Source: Croceitalea sp947503285 | GTDB lineage: Bacteria; Bacteroidota; Bacteroidia; Flavobacteriales; Flavobacteriaceae | Reading direction: 5' to 3' | DNA length: 64,000 nucleotides | NCBI RefSeq assembly: GCF_036985505.1 | Contig: NZ_BTGQ01000004.1 | Location: 62,001 to 126,000, forward strand | Part shown: one piece after another, positions 63,883 through 64,000 of the stretch | Layout: each line of letters opens with the position of its first letter | Numbering within the stretch: the stretch's first letter is position 1 | The notes under the pieces: generated by a model | Databases searched by the model: none | What the model was told of the DNA's origin: nothing | What the model saw: the letters and a program-made list of their open reading frames with translations, nothing else | Translations under genes and position numbers: made by a program

Positions 63883-64000
63883 TTAGTTGCTACTATCTGC
63901 AGCGTCAGCGACCGTAAAATCAAATTCGGCGGCAATGGCCTCAGAAACCGTGTCGAGCTCGGTTGCGGTAACATCCCAGAAGCCATTAGCAAGGTTGGTG
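63883..64000 (-). CDS. C-terminal end of a probable DUF4856 protein (cut by window edge)
   Basis: Only the last 38 residues are present (TNLANGFWDVTATELDTVSE, ending FTVADAADSSN and a TAA at 63883). The text NGFWDvt...Ld..s..ia matches the C-terminus of DUF4856 proteins, which in Flavobacteriaceae precede imelysin, HTTM and a TonB receptor in the same order. Assignment rests on this context plus a short match. Confidence 0.6.
   Translation of the reverse strand, partial: TNLANGFWDVTATELDTVSEAIAAEFDFTVADAADSSN

Noticed and set aside
1..64000. tRNA, rRNA, riboswitch, integron or phage genes
   Set aside because: Nothing in the intergenic gaps resembled these by eye; a covariance-model scan would be needed to exclude small RNAs.

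Overview
The window reads as chromosomal DNA of a marine-type Flavobacteriaceae (Bacteroidota). The evidence is type IX secretion (T9SS) type B C-terminal domains on two secreted proteins, SprB-type repeats, TAnnTTTG promoter boxes instead of sigma70 -10 boxes, almost no Shine-Dalgarno sequences, and Bacteroidota families such as DUF5606, DUF6686, DUF4856 with imelysin and HTTM, and LytS/LytTR pairs. The genus cannot be fixed from sequence alone (Maribacter/Zobellia-like is a guess). I see no rRNA, tRNA, CRISPR array, transposase, phage or plasmid gene.

Layout. 1-5.4 kb, minus strand: cinA (cut by the left edge), an HPt protein, an FAH-family hydrolase, a DnaQ-like exonuclease, an exported esterase, a 2-oxo-acid dehydrogenase E2 and recR. 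5.5-10.2 kb, plus: sodium:solute symporter, alpha/beta esterase, SGNH esterase and a GH20 hexosaminidase lipoprotein, a possible N-acetylhexosamine module. 10.2-12.4 kb, minus: DUF5606, def, DUF1919 and ruvX. 12.5-13.3 kb: dapD. 13.5-18.5 kb, plus: a five-gene glycosyltransferase operon in which two WaaE-like GT2 paralogs flank three GT-B enzymes. It runs into a Sua5/YrdC-like gene that has lost its active-site motifs, then cca, ctaA, a pRiA4b ORF-3-like protein and a nucleoid-associated protein. 23.2-24.3 kb, minus: an unnamed protein with kinase-like motifs.

24.5-43 kb, plus: a surface-protein locus. A 4,179-residue T9SS protein built from SprB repeats is followed by a perfect 22-bp hairpin, a 685-residue paralog of its N-terminal region without a sorting domain, an ABC-2 ATPase/permease pair and a third secreted protein with a type B sorting domain. 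No SprF/PorP-like partner lies nearby. This is the most striking part of the window.

43-64 kb: uvrB, hsp20 with three stacked inverted repeats upstream, a TerB-like protein, a small exported protein, a roughly 760-base stretch holding a probable decayed gene, sucC, a LON-substrate-binding-domain protein, lysA, an exported thioredoxin, a serine beta-lactamase-like hydrolase, an exported ankyrin protein divergent from a LytS/LytTR two-component system, a DUF819 membrane protein, guaB, DUF6686, and at the right edge a probable iron operon on the minus strand (DUF4856, imelysin, HTTM, TonB receptor).

Most genes are ordinary housekeeping. The parts that deserve attention are the giant surface protein with its truncated twin, the kinase-like protein beside it, the Sua5-like gene without a recognisable active site, and the palindromes in front of hsp20.
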